Under the pieces are notes generated by a model. That model searched no databases and was not told where the DNA came from. It was given only the letters and a program-made list of their open reading frames with translations. A stretch of DNA of 64,000 nucleotides from positions 2,226,663 to 2,290,662 of the forward strand of contig NZ_AZSJ01000003.1 in NCBI RefSeq assembly GCF_000516555.1, read 5' to 3'. Both the position numbers and the translations under genes were made by a program. Source of the stretch: Afipia sp. P52-10 (GTDB lineage Bacteria > Pseudomonadota > Alphaproteobacteria > Rhizobiales > Xanthobacteraceae). Below are positions 7,093 through 15,922 of this stretch, one piece after another; position 1 is the stretch's first letter, and each line of letters starts with the position of its first letter.

Positions 7093-8813
7093 GAGCCTCT
7101 CCCTTGACGCGACGTTTCAGGGCGTCGGTAGAAATCCCAGCATCGATGCAGCGGAAGTTTCTCAAACTCCCGGTCGAGGACGGTCTGGAAAACGGCGTCG
7201 TTGGTCACGTTCGCTCCGATCTGGCAGCGGTCGACGAACACGCCGTCGGCGTCGGCGAGGTAGTGGCTTGCGCCATCCTCGTTAAGCAGCGGCAGGGTAC
7301 GTCCGACCTCAATGGCGATCGTCGTTCCCCGTGCAGGCGTGAGACGCAGCATGCGCGCGAACGGATCGGCGAACGACAGGGTGGCGAAGCGGTTGGCCGC
7401 GGTGCGATAGCCGTTCTGGGTGAAGGCCCGACCGGCCTCTATAGCGCTTTTCGCCCAGGCCAGGCGTACGGCGGAGGCGTTGCTGGTCGGGTCCGGATCG
7501 ATGAAGAACCCTGCGCGCTGGATGTCGCGAGCGAGAGTCAGCCAATCTCCGGTGAAGCGCTCGAACAGGCGGGCGCCTTCGGCGGTCGATTGCGGCACGC
7601 GCGTTCCGGGAATGAGCGCGCTGAGCGATTGGTCTGCCGCGGCCTCGCGTGTTCTGACGGCTTCGGTCATCCCGCGCTTGATCACGATATCGGCTAGCGG
7701 CAGGGTCAGCGTTGCCAGCAGCAGACCAGCGGTGACGGCACGCGCGGTGCTGCCCTTCCATGCTTCCGGATGGAAAAGGATCGCGGCGGCGGCGATCAGG
7801 CCAAGCCCGCCGGTGTTCTGGCTTTCGGCGAACAGAGCGGCGGCGATCAGGAGGCAGGCATCGACCGCGAACGATTCCTGCTTCAGGAATGCGAAAACCG
7901 CTTCGACCGGCCGCCGGAGTGAGGCTGCCGCCGTTTGCCTGAACGAGATCAGTGCGACGACGGCGATGCCGGCCGCCGCGAGCAGCGGACCCCAGTTGCG
8001 AAATGCGGCGAAGAACAGCGCATACAGCGCCCGGCCTTGGTTGATGGCGCTCATGCTCCGCACGTCGTGCAGATACGCCGCAACGAGGCCCGCCGGCAGA
8101 TTGGCGATGACCAGGATGACGGCGGCGCCGATCAGCGCCGCCAGCAGCACGCGAAGCTGCGCACGGCCAAGGATCACGGCGGCGACGATGATGCCTCCCG
8201 CGACCATCGCCGTTGTGATCTTCAGGAAGAACAGCAGCGCCAGGATGTAGGCCAGCAGCCATCCGTCGTGACGCGATTTCGGCAGCACGTACCAGAGTCC
8301 GACCAGGAACAGCAGGCCGGATGCGAACCGGTTGTAGCTGGCGAAGTAGCTGATCTCCGACAGATGCGTGCTGTCGAGCGTGACCGGAATCAGGATCATC
8401 GCCGCAAGCAGCACGAACGCTGCGGCGAAGCCGAGATCGCTGCGGAAGCGCGGCGCCAGCACGGCTACGGCCGGCAGCGTCAGCAGCCAGACCAACGCAT
8501 GCAGTCCGACGAACGGATTGCCGTTCGGAAACAGCCGTTCGGCGGCAAACGTCAGGTAGAGCGACAGCGATCCGACCGGCGATGAGAAGTCCACATGCGG
8601 GACCTGACCGAGCGAGATGCGATAGGCGCCGTCGAGCAGGAAGAGATAATCCCAGATCGAGCGGCCGTAGGGAATGGTCGTCAGGAGCATCGCCAGCGCG
8701 ACGACAGCGATGCCCGACAAAAGCACCAGGAGCTGGCGCGCGTTGAGGGCGAGCGACGAGACGCCTGCAGGGCGATGCGGCGAGCGTGATGCGAGTGTTC
8801 TTGCTGAGACCAT
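7089..8813 (-). CDS. Polytopic membrane protein, possible GT-C-like enzyme
   Basis: A 574-residue integral membrane protein with about ten predicted helices in residues 15-370 and a soluble C-terminal domain of about 190 residues. A conserved-looking loop after helix 1 (SIWDYLFLLDGAYRISLGQVPHVDFSSPVGSL) carries acidic residues in the place where GT-C glycosyltransferases such as the ArnT/PMT group hold their catalytic Asp, but I cannot name a family. I chose the ATG at 8813, which has GAGGA eight bases upstream, over a TTG 54 bases earlier. It overlaps the HAD-UbiA gene by four bases (ATGA). With UbiA and GtrA next to it, a role in using or transferring a polyprenyl-phosphate sugar is likely, but this is inferred from context. 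Confidence 0.7.
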   Translation of the reverse strand: MVSARTLASRSPHRPAGVSSLALNARQLLVLLSGIAVVALAMLLTTIPYGRSIWDYLFLLDGAYRISLGQVPHVDFSSPVGSLSLYLTFAAERLFPNGNPFVGLHALVWLLTLPAVAVLAPRFRSDLGFAAAFVLLAAMILIPVTLDSTHLSEISYFASYNRFASGLLFLVGLWYVLPKSRHDGWLLAYILALLFFLKITTAMVAGGIIVAAVILGRAQLRVLLAALIGAAVILVIANLPAGLVAAYLHDVRSMSAINQGRALYALFFAAFRNWGPLLAAAGIAVVALISFRQTAAASLRRPVEAVFAFLKQESFAVDACLLIAAALFAESQNTGGLGLIAAAAILFHPEAWKGSTARAVTAGLLLATLTLPLADIVIKRGMTEAVRTREAAADQSLSALIPGTRVPQSTAEGARLFERFTGDWLTLARDIQRAGFFIDPDPTSNASAVRLAWAKSAIEAGRAFTQNGYRTAANRFATLSFADPFARMLRLTPARGTTIAIEVGRTLPLLNEDGASHYLADADGVFVDRCQIGANVTNDAVFQTVLDREFEKLPLHRCWDFYRRPETSRQGRGS

Positions 8814-9006
8814 GCGAACAGTCCTCGAGGGGCGGCGGCGAGACGTGCTCTCGTCGCTCGCGGGCAAGAAACACCTCGGGACTTGCGATGAAAAGTAAGA
8901 CGCGTGCTTATCTTTACGGGAAAGGTAAACGCGCCGATTTCGCGATCGGAAGCTGGTTCAAACAGGAACGGGAGTGTGCCGCGCGTGTCTAAACGGCACG
9001 CTCGGA

Positions 9007-10368
9007 TCAGCGGGCCTGGGCGCTCTTCCTGCGGGCGTCGTCCTTGAGCGACGCCTCCTGCTGGGCAACGTGGCGCGCGGTTTCCGGCTCGACGCGGCTA
9101 GCGAGGACCTTGTCGATTCGCCGGCCGTCCATGTCCACCACCTCGAAGCGCCAGCCATCGCGGGCGAAGCTGTGGCCAACCTCCGGCAGCGTGCCGACAT
9201 CCTGCAGCACGAAACCCGCGACGGTGTGATAGCTGCGGATGTCCGGAATCGGAATCGCCAGCAGGTCGGCGAATTCGTCCACCGGCATCCAGCCGGCGAT
9301 CAGATATGAGCCGTCGTCGCGCTGCACGGCGGCGGGCTCAGCCGGGCCTTCCTCGGTGCTGAAGCCGCCGACGATCGATTCGAGGATGTCCGCGCTCGTC
9401 ACCACGCCCTGGAAGGCGCCGTACTCGTCGTAGACGAGGCCCATATGCACGGCGGAATCCTTCAGGATCGCCACCACGTCGCGCGCGTCGGCGGATTCCG
9501 GAATCACCGGCGCCTCGCGCACGAGGCTGCGCACGTCGACCTCGCCGCCGGCTATGGTGGCGTTGAGCAGGTCCTTCGCCTGGATGATGCCGATCGGATG
9601 GTCGCGGTTGCCGTCGTGGGCGGGCAGCCGCGAGTGCGGCGTCGTGGTGAAGGTCGTGCGGATCGCCTCGACATCCTCGGAGAGGTCGATCATGTTGACC
9701 TCGCGCCGTGGCGTCATCACCGCGCCCACGGGCCGGTCGCCGAGCCGCATCACGCCCGCGATCATTTCCTTCTCGCCGGGTTCGAGCACGCCGGCGTTCT
9801 CCGCCTCCAGGATCAGCGTGCGGATCTCGTCCTCGGTGACTTTCTCCTCCTTCTCGCCGCGCTGGCCGAGCAGCCACAGCACCGACTTGCCGGAGAGGTC
9901 GAGCAGCGTCACCAAAGGCGAGGAGACCTTCGCCAGCAGCGTCATCGCCGGCGCGACCTTCAGCGCCACCGCTTCCGGATCGCGCAGCGCGATCTGCTTC
10001 GGCACCAGTTCGCCGACGATCAACGAGGCATAGGTGATCAGCGTGACGACCGTGCCGACGCCGATCACGTCGGCGAAACGCGCGGGCATGCCGAGGCCGC
10101 CCAGCCATTCGGTGACGCGCAGGCCGAGCGTCGCGCCGGACACCGCGCCCGAGAGCACGCCGACCAGCGTGATGCCGATCTGCACGGTGGAGAGGAATTT
10201 GCCGGGGTCGGAGGCCAGCGTCAGCGCAGGCCGCGCACCGCGTACGCCCTTCTCGACGAGTGCCGCCAGCCGTGCCGGCCGGGAGGAGACGATGGCGAGC
10301 TCGGACATCGCGAGCAGGCCGTTGATGATGATCAGGACCGCAACGATCCCGAGTTCCAGAGTTAACAT
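9007..10368 (-). CDS. Hemolysin-like CNNM/CorC family protein (DUF21, CBS pair, CorC_HlyC)
   Basis: A protein of about 453 residues. The N-terminal DUF21/CNNM membrane domain (MLTLELGIVAVLIIINGLLAMSELA, VQIGITLVGVLSGAVSG, YASLIVGELVPKQIAL) has the E-L-x-P-K motif of this transporter domain. It is followed by a CBS pair (PVGAVMTPRREVNMIDL, then AVHMGLVYDEYGAFQGVVTSADI) and a C-terminal CorC_HlyC domain (GSYLIAGWMPVDEFADLLAI, then TVAGFVLQDVGTLPEVG). Relatives are linked to Mg2+/Co2+ export and resistance, despite the hemolysin label. The start is either the ATG at 10368 or a GTG at 10386; no strong ribosome site separates them. The gene stands alone, divergent from the TPR gene. Confidence 0.9.
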   Translation of the reverse strand: MLTLELGIVAVLIIINGLLAMSELAIVSSRPARLAALVEKGVRGARPALTLASDPGKFLSTVQIGITLVGVLSGAVSGATLGLRVTEWLGGLGMPARFADVIGVGTVVTLITYASLIVGELVPKQIALRDPEAVALKVAPAMTLLAKVSSPLVTLLDLSGKSVLWLLGQRGEKEEKVTEDEIRTLILEAENAGVLEPGEKEMIAGVMRLGDRPVGAVMTPRREVNMIDLSEDVEAIRTTFTTTPHSRLPAHDGNRDHPIGIIQAKDLLNATIAGGEVDVRSLVREAPVIPESADARDVVAILKDSAVHMGLVYDEYGAFQGVVTSADILESIVGGFSTEEGPAEPAAVQRDDGSYLIAGWMPVDEFADLLAIPIPDIRSYHTVAGFVLQDVGTLPEVGHSFARDGWRFEVVDMDGRRIDKVLASRVEPETARHVAQQEASLKDDARRKSAQAR

Positions 10369-10625
10369 TTGGGTTTTTGCGCCCACCTTTCGCTATGCAG
10401 AATATAGGAAATCGATGGCCGCTGCGCGCCGGGCGGCCGAGAATTTATTCAGGGTGAAGGGACCTGCGGCAATGTTGAGTATTTTCAATGATTTAACGGG
10501 TCGCCGACGGTCTGCATGGCAGGCCTGAGCGAACCCGGTGCCGGCCCGACCTATGTAAGATGCACCTCCCGATGTCCTGCTCCGATGCCCTCGCGCTGCC
10601 CAAGAAACGCCGGACGGACGGCCGC

Positions 10626-11195
10626 ATGCGCCTGCCCGCCCTCGTTGTCGTGACCGCACTCTTTGCGCCGCTTCCGGTCCTGGCGCAGGCCCCGCAGGGC
10701 CCGGACACCTGCGCCGGAACCGCCGAGGCGGCGGCCGAGCGCATCGTCGCGGCCTGCGACGCGCTGCTCGCCGCGCCTGACACGCCGGATGCGAAACGCG
10801 CAGGCTGGCTGCGTGCCCGCGCCGAGGCCTACATCCGACAGGATCGGCTGCCGCTCGCGGTCGCCGATCTCGATCAGGTCAGTCGCCTCGACGATCAAGA
10901 CGGACCCAGCGTCATCAAGCGCGCCGGCCTGCGCCGCACGCTCGGCGACACCGACGGTCTGATCGCGGACTTGTCCATGCTGATCCGCCTGCAGCCGGAC
11001 AACGTGGCGGCGCTGTTCGAGCGCGGCACGCTCTATCGCGGCAAGGGCGATCTGCGCCGCGCGCTGGCGGACTTCGGCGCGGTGCTCCGGCGCGAGCCCG
11101 CGCATGCGGCGGCGGCCGCAGAGCGCAAGGCGCTGGCGCAGGAGATCGAGCGGCTCGGCGCGACCATGCCGCTGACCCATGCGCCGAAGCCGTGA
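10626..11195 (+). CDS. Exported tetratricopeptide-repeat protein
   Basis: A 189-residue protein with a clear Sec signal peptide (MRLPALVVVTALFAPLPVLAQA, cleavage near residue 21). TPR helices fill the rest: WLRARAEAYIRQDRLPLAVADLDQV, GLIADLSMLIRLQPDNVAALFERGTLYRGKGDLRRALADF and LRREPAHAAAAAERKAL. It is therefore a periplasmic or lipid-free envelope scaffold of unknown partner. I use the ATG at 10626 because it places the signal peptide at the true N terminus; the frame is open 66 bases further upstream. It is divergent from the CorC-like gene and precedes the propionyl-CoA synthetase gene by 126 bases, with no evidence of shared function. Confidence 0.8.
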   Translation: MRLPALVVVTALFAPLPVLAQAPQGPDTCAGTAEAAAERIVAACDALLAAPDTPDAKRAGWLRARAEAYIRQDRLPLAVADLDQVSRLDDQDGPSVIKRAGLRRTLGDTDGLIADLSMLIRLQPDNVAALFERGTLYRGKGDLRRALADFGAVLRREPAHAAAAAERKALAQEIERLGATMPLTHAPKP

Positions 11196-11321
11196 CGCGG
11201 CGCTTTGCCGTGCGCGGTCTGCACGCGCGGGCTGTGCCGGCGCCCCTTGAATTGCATGGCTATCGGTGACAAGGACTCTTGCGAATAACGCGTCAAGAAC
11301 AAACGCGCGGGAGACGACGCC

Positions 11322-13241
11322 ATGGCCGCCACATCCACCAGCCGCTATCACGAGGTCTATGCGCGCGCGAGCCGCGACCCGGAAGGATTTTGGGCGGAGG
11401 CCGCCAAGGAGATCGACTGGATCAAGCCCGCCGATAAGGTGTTCGACGCGTCGCAGGGCGTCTACGGCCGCTGGTTCGCGGGCGCGATGGTCAACACCTG
11501 CTACAACGCGCTCGATCGCCACGTCGCGGGCGGCCGCGCCGAGCAGACCGCGCTGATCTACGATTCCCCCGTCACCGACACGATCGCCAAGTTCACGTAT
11601 CGCGAGATGCTCGACGAGGTGAAGACGCTCGCCGCGATCCTGCAGGATTTCGGTGTCACCAAGGGCGACCGCGTCATCATCTACATGCCGCTGATTCCGG
11701 AAGCCGTGTTCGCGATGCTCGCCTGCGCGCGCATCGGCGCGGTGCATTCGGTGGTGTTCGGCGGCTTCGCGGCGAAGGAGCTCGCGACCCGCATCGACGA
11801 CGCCGAGCCGAAGCTCATTCTCTCCGCGAGCTGCGGCATCGAGCCGGGCCGCATCGTCAAGTACAAGCCGCTGCTGGACGAGGCGATCGACCTGGCGACG
11901 GTGAAGCCCGCGGCCTGTATCATCCAGCAGCGGCCGCAGGAGGGCTGCGCGCTGGTCGCCGGCCGCGATCATGATTGGCAGAGCCTGCGCAAGGCCGCGA
12001 TCGCCGCGAACAAATCGGCCGACTGCGTGCCGGTCGCCGCCACCGATCCGCTCTACATCCTCTACACCTCGGGCACCACCGGCATCCCGAAGGGCGTGGT
12101 GCGCGACAATGGCGGGCATCTCGTCGCGCTGAAGTGGTCGATGTTCAACCTTTATGGCGTCAAGCCCGGCGAGGTGTGGTGGTGCTCGTCCGACATCGGC
12201 TGGGTGGTCGGCCACTCCTACATCGTCTATGGCCCGCTGATCCATGGCGCGACCTCGATCATGTATGAGGGCAAGCCGGTCGGCACGCCGGATGCCGGCG
12301 CGTTCTGGCGGGTGATCGCCGAGCACGGCGCGGTCGCGCAGTTCACCGCGCCGACCGCCTTCCGCGCCATCAAGAAGGAAGACCCGGACGGCGCCTTCAT
12401 CCGCAAATACGACCTGTCGAAATTCCGCACGCTGTTTCTCGCCGGCGAGCGTGCCGATCCGCCGACGGTGGAGTGGGCCGAGCAGCAGCTCAAAGTGCCG
12501 GTGATCGACCACTGGTGGCAGACGGAGACCGGCTGGTGCATCGCCGGCAACCCGGTCGGCCTCGGCCAGTTGCCGGTGAAGCACGGCTCGCCGACGGTGC
12601 CGATGCCGGGCTACATCGTCGATGTGGTGGACGAGGCGGCGAAGCCGGTTGCCGCCAACACCATGGGCTCGATCGTCATCAAGCTGCCGATGCCGCCCGG
12701 CTGCCTGCCGACGCTGTGGAAGAACGACGCGCGCTTCAAGGATGCCTACCTCGCGGAGTATCCCGGCTACTACAAGACCTCCGACGCCGGCTACAAGGAC
12801 GAGGACGGCTACGTGTTCGTGATGGGCCGCACCGACGACATCATCAACGTCGCCGGCCATCGCCTCTCAACCGGCGGCATGGAGGAGGTGCTGGCCTCGC
12901 ATCCGGACGTCGCCGAATGCGCAGTCCTCGGCATCAAGGATGATCTGAAGGGCGAGGTGCCGTGCGGCTTCATCGTGCTGAAGGCTGGCGTTGCCAAGAC
13001 GCCCGGCGACATCGAGCGCGAGGTGGTGGCGCTGGTGCGCGAGAAGATTGGCCCGGTCGCGGCGTTCAAGCTGGCCATTACAGTGGGCCGCCTGCCGAAG
13101 ACGCGCTCGGGCAAGATCCTGCGCGGCACCATGAAGAAGATCGCCGACGGCGATGCCTGGTCGATGCCCGCCACCATCGATGATCCCGTCGTGCTCGACG
13201 AGATCGGTGGCGCGCTGAAGGAGCGGGGCGTCGCGCAGTAA
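11322..13241 (+). CDS. prpE: Propionate--CoA ligase
   Basis: A 639-residue acetyl/propionyl-CoA synthetase that activates short-chain acids with ATP and CoA, feeding propionate into the methylmalonyl or methylcitrate route. The family N-terminal helix region (YHEVYARASRDPEGFWAEAAKEIDW) is followed by the P-loop TSGTTGIPKG at 249-258, WWQTETGW and the YKTSDAGYKDEDGY hinge region. The C-terminal SGKILRGTMKKIADG holds Lys598, the site acetylated in this family to shut the enzyme off. The pattern DNGGHLVALKWSMFNLYG after the P-loop fits PrpE better than Acs. The gene is monocistronic and the three-copy repeat follows directly. The exact substrate preference is not proven by sequence. Confidence 0.88.
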   Translation: MAATSTSRYHEVYARASRDPEGFWAEAAKEIDWIKPADKVFDASQGVYGRWFAGAMVNTCYNALDRHVAGGRAEQTALIYDSPVTDTIAKFTYREMLDEVKTLAAILQDFGVTKGDRVIIYMPLIPEAVFAMLACARIGAVHSVVFGGFAAKELATRIDDAEPKLILSASCGIEPGRIVKYKPLLDEAIDLATVKPAACIIQQRPQEGCALVAGRDHDWQSLRKAAIAANKSADCVPVAATDPLYILYTSGTTGIPKGVVRDNGGHLVALKWSMFNLYGVKPGEVWWCSSDIGWVVGHSYIVYGPLIHGATSIMYEGKPVGTPDAGAFWRVIAEHGAVAQFTAPTAFRAIKKEDPDGAFIRKYDLSKFRTLFLAGERADPPTVEWAEQQLKVPVIDHWWQTETGWCIAGNPVGLGQLPVKHGSPTVPMPGYIVDVVDEAAKPVAANTMGSIVIKLPMPPGCLPTLWKNDARFKDAYLAEYPGYYKTSDAGYKDEDGYVFVMGRTDDIINVAGHRLSTGGMEEVLASHPDVAECAVLGIKDDLKGEVPCGFIVLKAGVAKTPGDIEREVVALVREKIGPVAAFKLAITVGRLPKTRSGKILRGTMKKIADGDAWSMPATIDDPVVLDEIGGALKERGVAQ

Positions 13242-13264
13242 GGGTGAGACGTCGGTCCGCACGG

Positions 13265-13470
13265 CGTCATTCCGGGGCGATGCGCAGCATCGAGCCCGGA
13301 ATCTATAACCCCTGTGCTCATGAGTTTGCCGTTGCGCCCATGATCTTGGATCACATCAAACAGCGCGTGCGATGGGCGCTGCTTGCAAGGGCACCGGCAC
13401 TGCGCGCCATCACGCACACCGGGCGTATGGGTTCCGGGTTCGCGCCAAGAGGCGCGTCCCGGAACGACGG
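13265..13470. repeat. Palindrome-ended 206-208 bp repeat, copy 1
   Basis: This unit runs from CGTCATTCCGGGGCG to CGTCCCGGAACGACGG, so the ends are inverted. Each end is itself a hairpin: ATTCCGGG pairs with CCCGGAAT on the left with an inner stem CGATGC/GCATCG, and GTTCCGGG pairs with CCCGGAAC on the right with an inner stem CGCGCC/GGCGCG. About 110 bases of shared middle sequence separate them. Similar dispersed elements are common in Bradyrhizobium-type genomes. Confidence 0.9.
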
Positions 13471-13525
13471 CTGGAGTGCGGAGCGAGCGCAACGCATACT
13501 CAGCCGTTCTGGGATACCCCTCCGT

Positions 13526-13733
13526 CGTCATTCCGGGGCGCGAGCACAGCTCGCGAGCCCGGAATCCATAGACCCTGTGCTGATGAGTTTGCCGTTACGC
13601 CCATGGTCTTGGATCACATCAAACGAGCGCGTGCGATGGGCGCTGCTTGCAAGGGCACCGGCACTGCGCGCCATCACGCACACCGGGCATATGGGTTCTG
13701 GGCCCGCGCCAAGAGGCGCGTCCCGGACGACGG
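13526..13733. repeat. Palindrome-ended repeat, copy 2
   Basis: This copy is nearly identical to copies 1 and 3. The left inner stem is CGCGAGC/GCTCGCG around ACA instead of the CGATGC/GCATCG of copy 1, so pairing is kept although bases differ. The right end has lost one A (CCCGGACGACGG). It has the same orientation as the other copies. Confidence 0.9.
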
Positions 13734-13805
13734 CAGAGAGTGGAGCGGCGCTGTTCTTTGACCTCTCACCGTTTGCGGGAAGAGAAGCGCAGGGATCAAC
13801 TCCGC

Positions 13806-14013
13806 CGTCATTCCGGGGCGCGAGCACAGCTCGCGAGCCCGGAATCCATAACCCCTGTGCTGATGAGTCTGCCGCTACGGCCATGATCTTGGATCACATC
13901 AAACGGCGCGTGCGATGGGCGCTGCTTGCAAGGGCACCGGCACTGCGCGCCATCACGCACACCGGGCGTATGGGTTCCGGGCCCGCGCGAAATCGCGCGT
14001 CCCGGAACGACGG
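13806..14013. repeat. Palindrome-ended repeat, copy 3
   Basis: The left end equals copy 2. The right inner stem is CGCGCG/CGCGCG around AAAT, whereas copies 1 and 2 have CGCGCC/GGCGCG around AAGA, again a paired change. A frame is open across all three copies from 13244 onward, but its translation simply repeats the same non-protein-like sequence and is not counted as a gene. Confidence 0.9.
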
Positions 14014-14173
14014 CAAAGAGTGGAGCGGCGCATCGATCCATTCACGGGCGCATACGTTCAGCGCATCGGCGCGCTCGGCCATCGATCCGCCACATGCGGC
14101 CATGATACGGCGGGGCACGAACCATCGACACGAGATTTGGCGCGCGCCGACGCGGGCCAGCGGGGACGCCACC

Positions 14174-14449
14174 ATGCAACGGATATCGCAACGCCAATCA
14201 TCGAAGCTTCTCGCCGCGCCGCTGATGCTGGTCGCAGCGCTGGCGCTGTCCGGCTGTTTCAAGAGCGGCCGCGAGGTGGCGGCGACGGCGGCCACCGACG
14301 ACGAGGCGACCTGCCGCGCCAAGGGGCAGCCGGGGTCGGATGCTTACGCGGTCTGTCTGAAGGAGCGGGACATCGCCCGCGAAGGGGCGCAGGCGCGGGT
14401 CGATCGCGCGCACCGGCGGGTGTCGGAAGACATGCTGATGGGGCGCTGA
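14174..14449 (+). CDS. Small putative lipoprotein
   Basis: A 91-residue protein whose N terminus is a lipoprotein signal: basic start, hydrophobic PLMLVAALALSGC with the lipobox LSGC, the cysteine at about residue 28 being the lipidation site. The mature part is short, charged and contains a second cysteine pair region (EATCRAKGQPGSDAYAVCLKERDIAREG) resembling small Rhizobiales lipoproteins of unknown role. I use the ATG at 14174, since the frame upstream is repeat DNA. A copy of the dispersed GCATGATCCGG palindrome lies just after the gene. Function unknown. Confidence 0.7.
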   Translation: MQRISQRQSSKLLAAPLMLVAALALSGCFKSGREVAATAATDDEATCRAKGQPGSDAYAVCLKERDIAREGAQARVDRAHRRVSEDMLMGR

Positions 14450-14715
14450 GGGCGCGGCCGCTTCGGCAGAGGCTGCGAGCAAGGCGCCTCGGGCAGCGGT
14501 CTTACGGCATGATCCGGACCATGGATCCGGATGAGCGGCGGCGGCTTCTGCACGCCACACGACCACCATCCGCGCCGAGACGATCCGCAACGGCTCGTTC
14601 GCGCCGCGTGCGAAACGCAATGCGCCAGGAGCCATGTCCCGAAACGCGATGTCTTGAAACGCGATATGTCGAGACGCGATGCGCCAACGGCGGGCGGACG
14701 CGCGCTACGGGCGCG

Positions 14716-15432
14716 TCAGTCCTCGTCGTCCTCGTCGTGGTCGCGCTTGCCGCCGAGCTGCTTGAGCTTGGCGAACACCGCCGCATCGTCGAACTCCTCC
14801 GACGAGCGCGAGGAGGGCGCGCTCTCGGTCTCCTCGTCCTCGCTCTTGCGGGTGGTCTCGGAGGCCGGCAGCAGCGTCGCGCCGCCATAGGCGGCCGCGG
14901 CGGGCTTCTCCTTCGCCGCGCGCTGGACCTCGAAGTCGAGGTCGATCTGCGAGCACAGGCCGAGCGTCACCGGGTCCATCGGCGTCAGCGCCGCGGTGTT
15001 CCAGTGGGTGCGGTCGCGGATCGAGGCGATCGTCGTCTTGGTGGTGCCGACCAGGCGCATGATCTGCGCGTCCTTCAACTCCGGGTGATTGCGCACCAGC
15101 CAGAGGATCGCGCTCGGCCGCTCGTGCCGGCGCGAGACCGGGGTGTAGCGCGGGCCCTTCTTGCGCTTCGGCTCGGGCAGCCGGGTCTTCGGTTCCAAAA
15201 GCTTCAGCCGGTAGTTCGGGTCGGCCTCGCCGCGGGCGATCTCCTCGCGGGTGAGCTGGCCGCTGGCGATCGGGTCCGAGCCCTTGATCCCCTGGGCCGC
15301 GTCGCCGTCGGCGATCGCGCGCACCTCCAGGGGGTGCATTTTGCAGAAATCGGCCACCTGATCGAAGGAAAGGGCGGTGTTGTCGACCAGCCAGACGGCG
15401 GTCGCTTTGGGCATCAGGGGTGCGTTGCTCAC
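14716..15432 (-). CDS. trcR: Cell-cycle transcriptional regulator TrcR (DUF1013)
   Basis: A 238-residue DUF1013 protein. In Brucella, TrcR was shown to associate with RNA polymerase and to affect cell-cycle genes; it is conserved through alphaproteobacteria. The typical N terminus PLMPKATAVWLVDNTALSFDQVADFC is present. A central basic segment (PEPKRKKGPRYTPVSRRHERPSAILWLVRNHPEL) leads to a helix-turn-helix-like part (IMRLVGTTKTTIASIRDRTHWN). The C-terminal 60 residues are acidic and low in complexity, ending DHDEDDED. It is divergent from ispH across a 490-base gap that contains a promoter-like pair facing this gene. Confidence 0.92.
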   Translation of the reverse strand: MSNAPLMPKATAVWLVDNTALSFDQVADFCKMHPLEVRAIADGDAAQGIKGSDPIASGQLTREEIARGEADPNYRLKLLEPKTRLPEPKRKKGPRYTPVSRRHERPSAILWLVRNHPELKDAQIMRLVGTTKTTIASIRDRTHWNTAALTPMDPVTLGLCSQIDLDFEVQRAAKEKPAAAAYGGATLLPASETTRKSEDEETESAPSSRSSEEFDDAAVFAKLKQLGGKRDHDEDDED

Positions 15433-15511
15433 AGGGCAAATCTCCTTTGTGCTTCGCCCGCCTGTTCGGAAGGCGAAGCCGTGGTCATCTCTGATGACGG
15501 GAATTGCGGTC

Positions 15512-15541
15512 TATATAGGCGCCTTCGCCGCCCTCGCGCAA
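15512..15541 (-). promoter_or_regulatory. Possible sigma-70-type promoter of trcR
   Basis: Read on the minus strand there is TTGCGC (15541-15536), 18 bases, then TATATA (15517-15512). The expected start near 15505 would give a leader of about 70 nt before the ATG at 15432. The match is moderate, but TATATA stands out in GC-rich DNA. Confidence 0.4.
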
Positions 15542-15922
15542 TGGTTTGGCGCAGGCGAGGGCGCACGGGATTGGGCCGACCGATGGCCGGGAACGGGCGT
15601 TCTTGGAAGCCGCATGGGCGGAGAACCGCACCGGGGGCGGGCCGTCGCGAGCGGCTCTGCCAGGGTTGCCAGGCGCAAGGGGCCGGTAACCGCCTTGAAC
15701 CCCACCGCTTGACATCCAGACCTATGAGGGCCAAGTCGTTGTCCCTAGGGCCAGACCGCCGGTCGTGTATCCGGTTTGGCCATGGATTGAGGGTTGGATG
15801 GCCGGTTTTAGGGCCGCCAGCCGCCAAATCCGCCCCAAATTGGCCGGGGAGGCAGGCCAAAATGCCGTTTCGCCATTCCGCTGACGCGCTTTCGAGTTTT
15901 GCACCTTTTTAGAGATAGCCAG
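15542..15922. other. Non-coding gap upstream of ispH
   Basis: The region between the trcR promoter area and ispH shows no convincing gene. A TTGACA occurs at 15709-15714 on the plus strand but no good -10 follows at the right distance. Short frames on both strands have unnatural composition. Confidence 0.5.

Noticed and set aside
10551..12860. 769-codon minus-strand frame opposite the TPR gene and prpE
   Set aside because: Antisense open frame caused by GC-rich codon bias; composition dominated by Arg, His, Asp and no recognisable fold.
13265..14013. CRISPR-like array
   Set aside because: The units are 206-208 bases with terminal hairpins, spacers of 55 and 72 bases, only three copies and no cas gene.
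13244..14173. Frame open across the three 208-bp repeats, in frame with the lipoprotein
   Set aside because: The translation is the repeat translated three times; the lipoprotein signal begins at 14174, so the upstream part is not protein coding.
15709..15740. Sigma-70 promoter for ispH at TTGACA
   Set aside because: No -10 hexamer follows at 15-19 bases.
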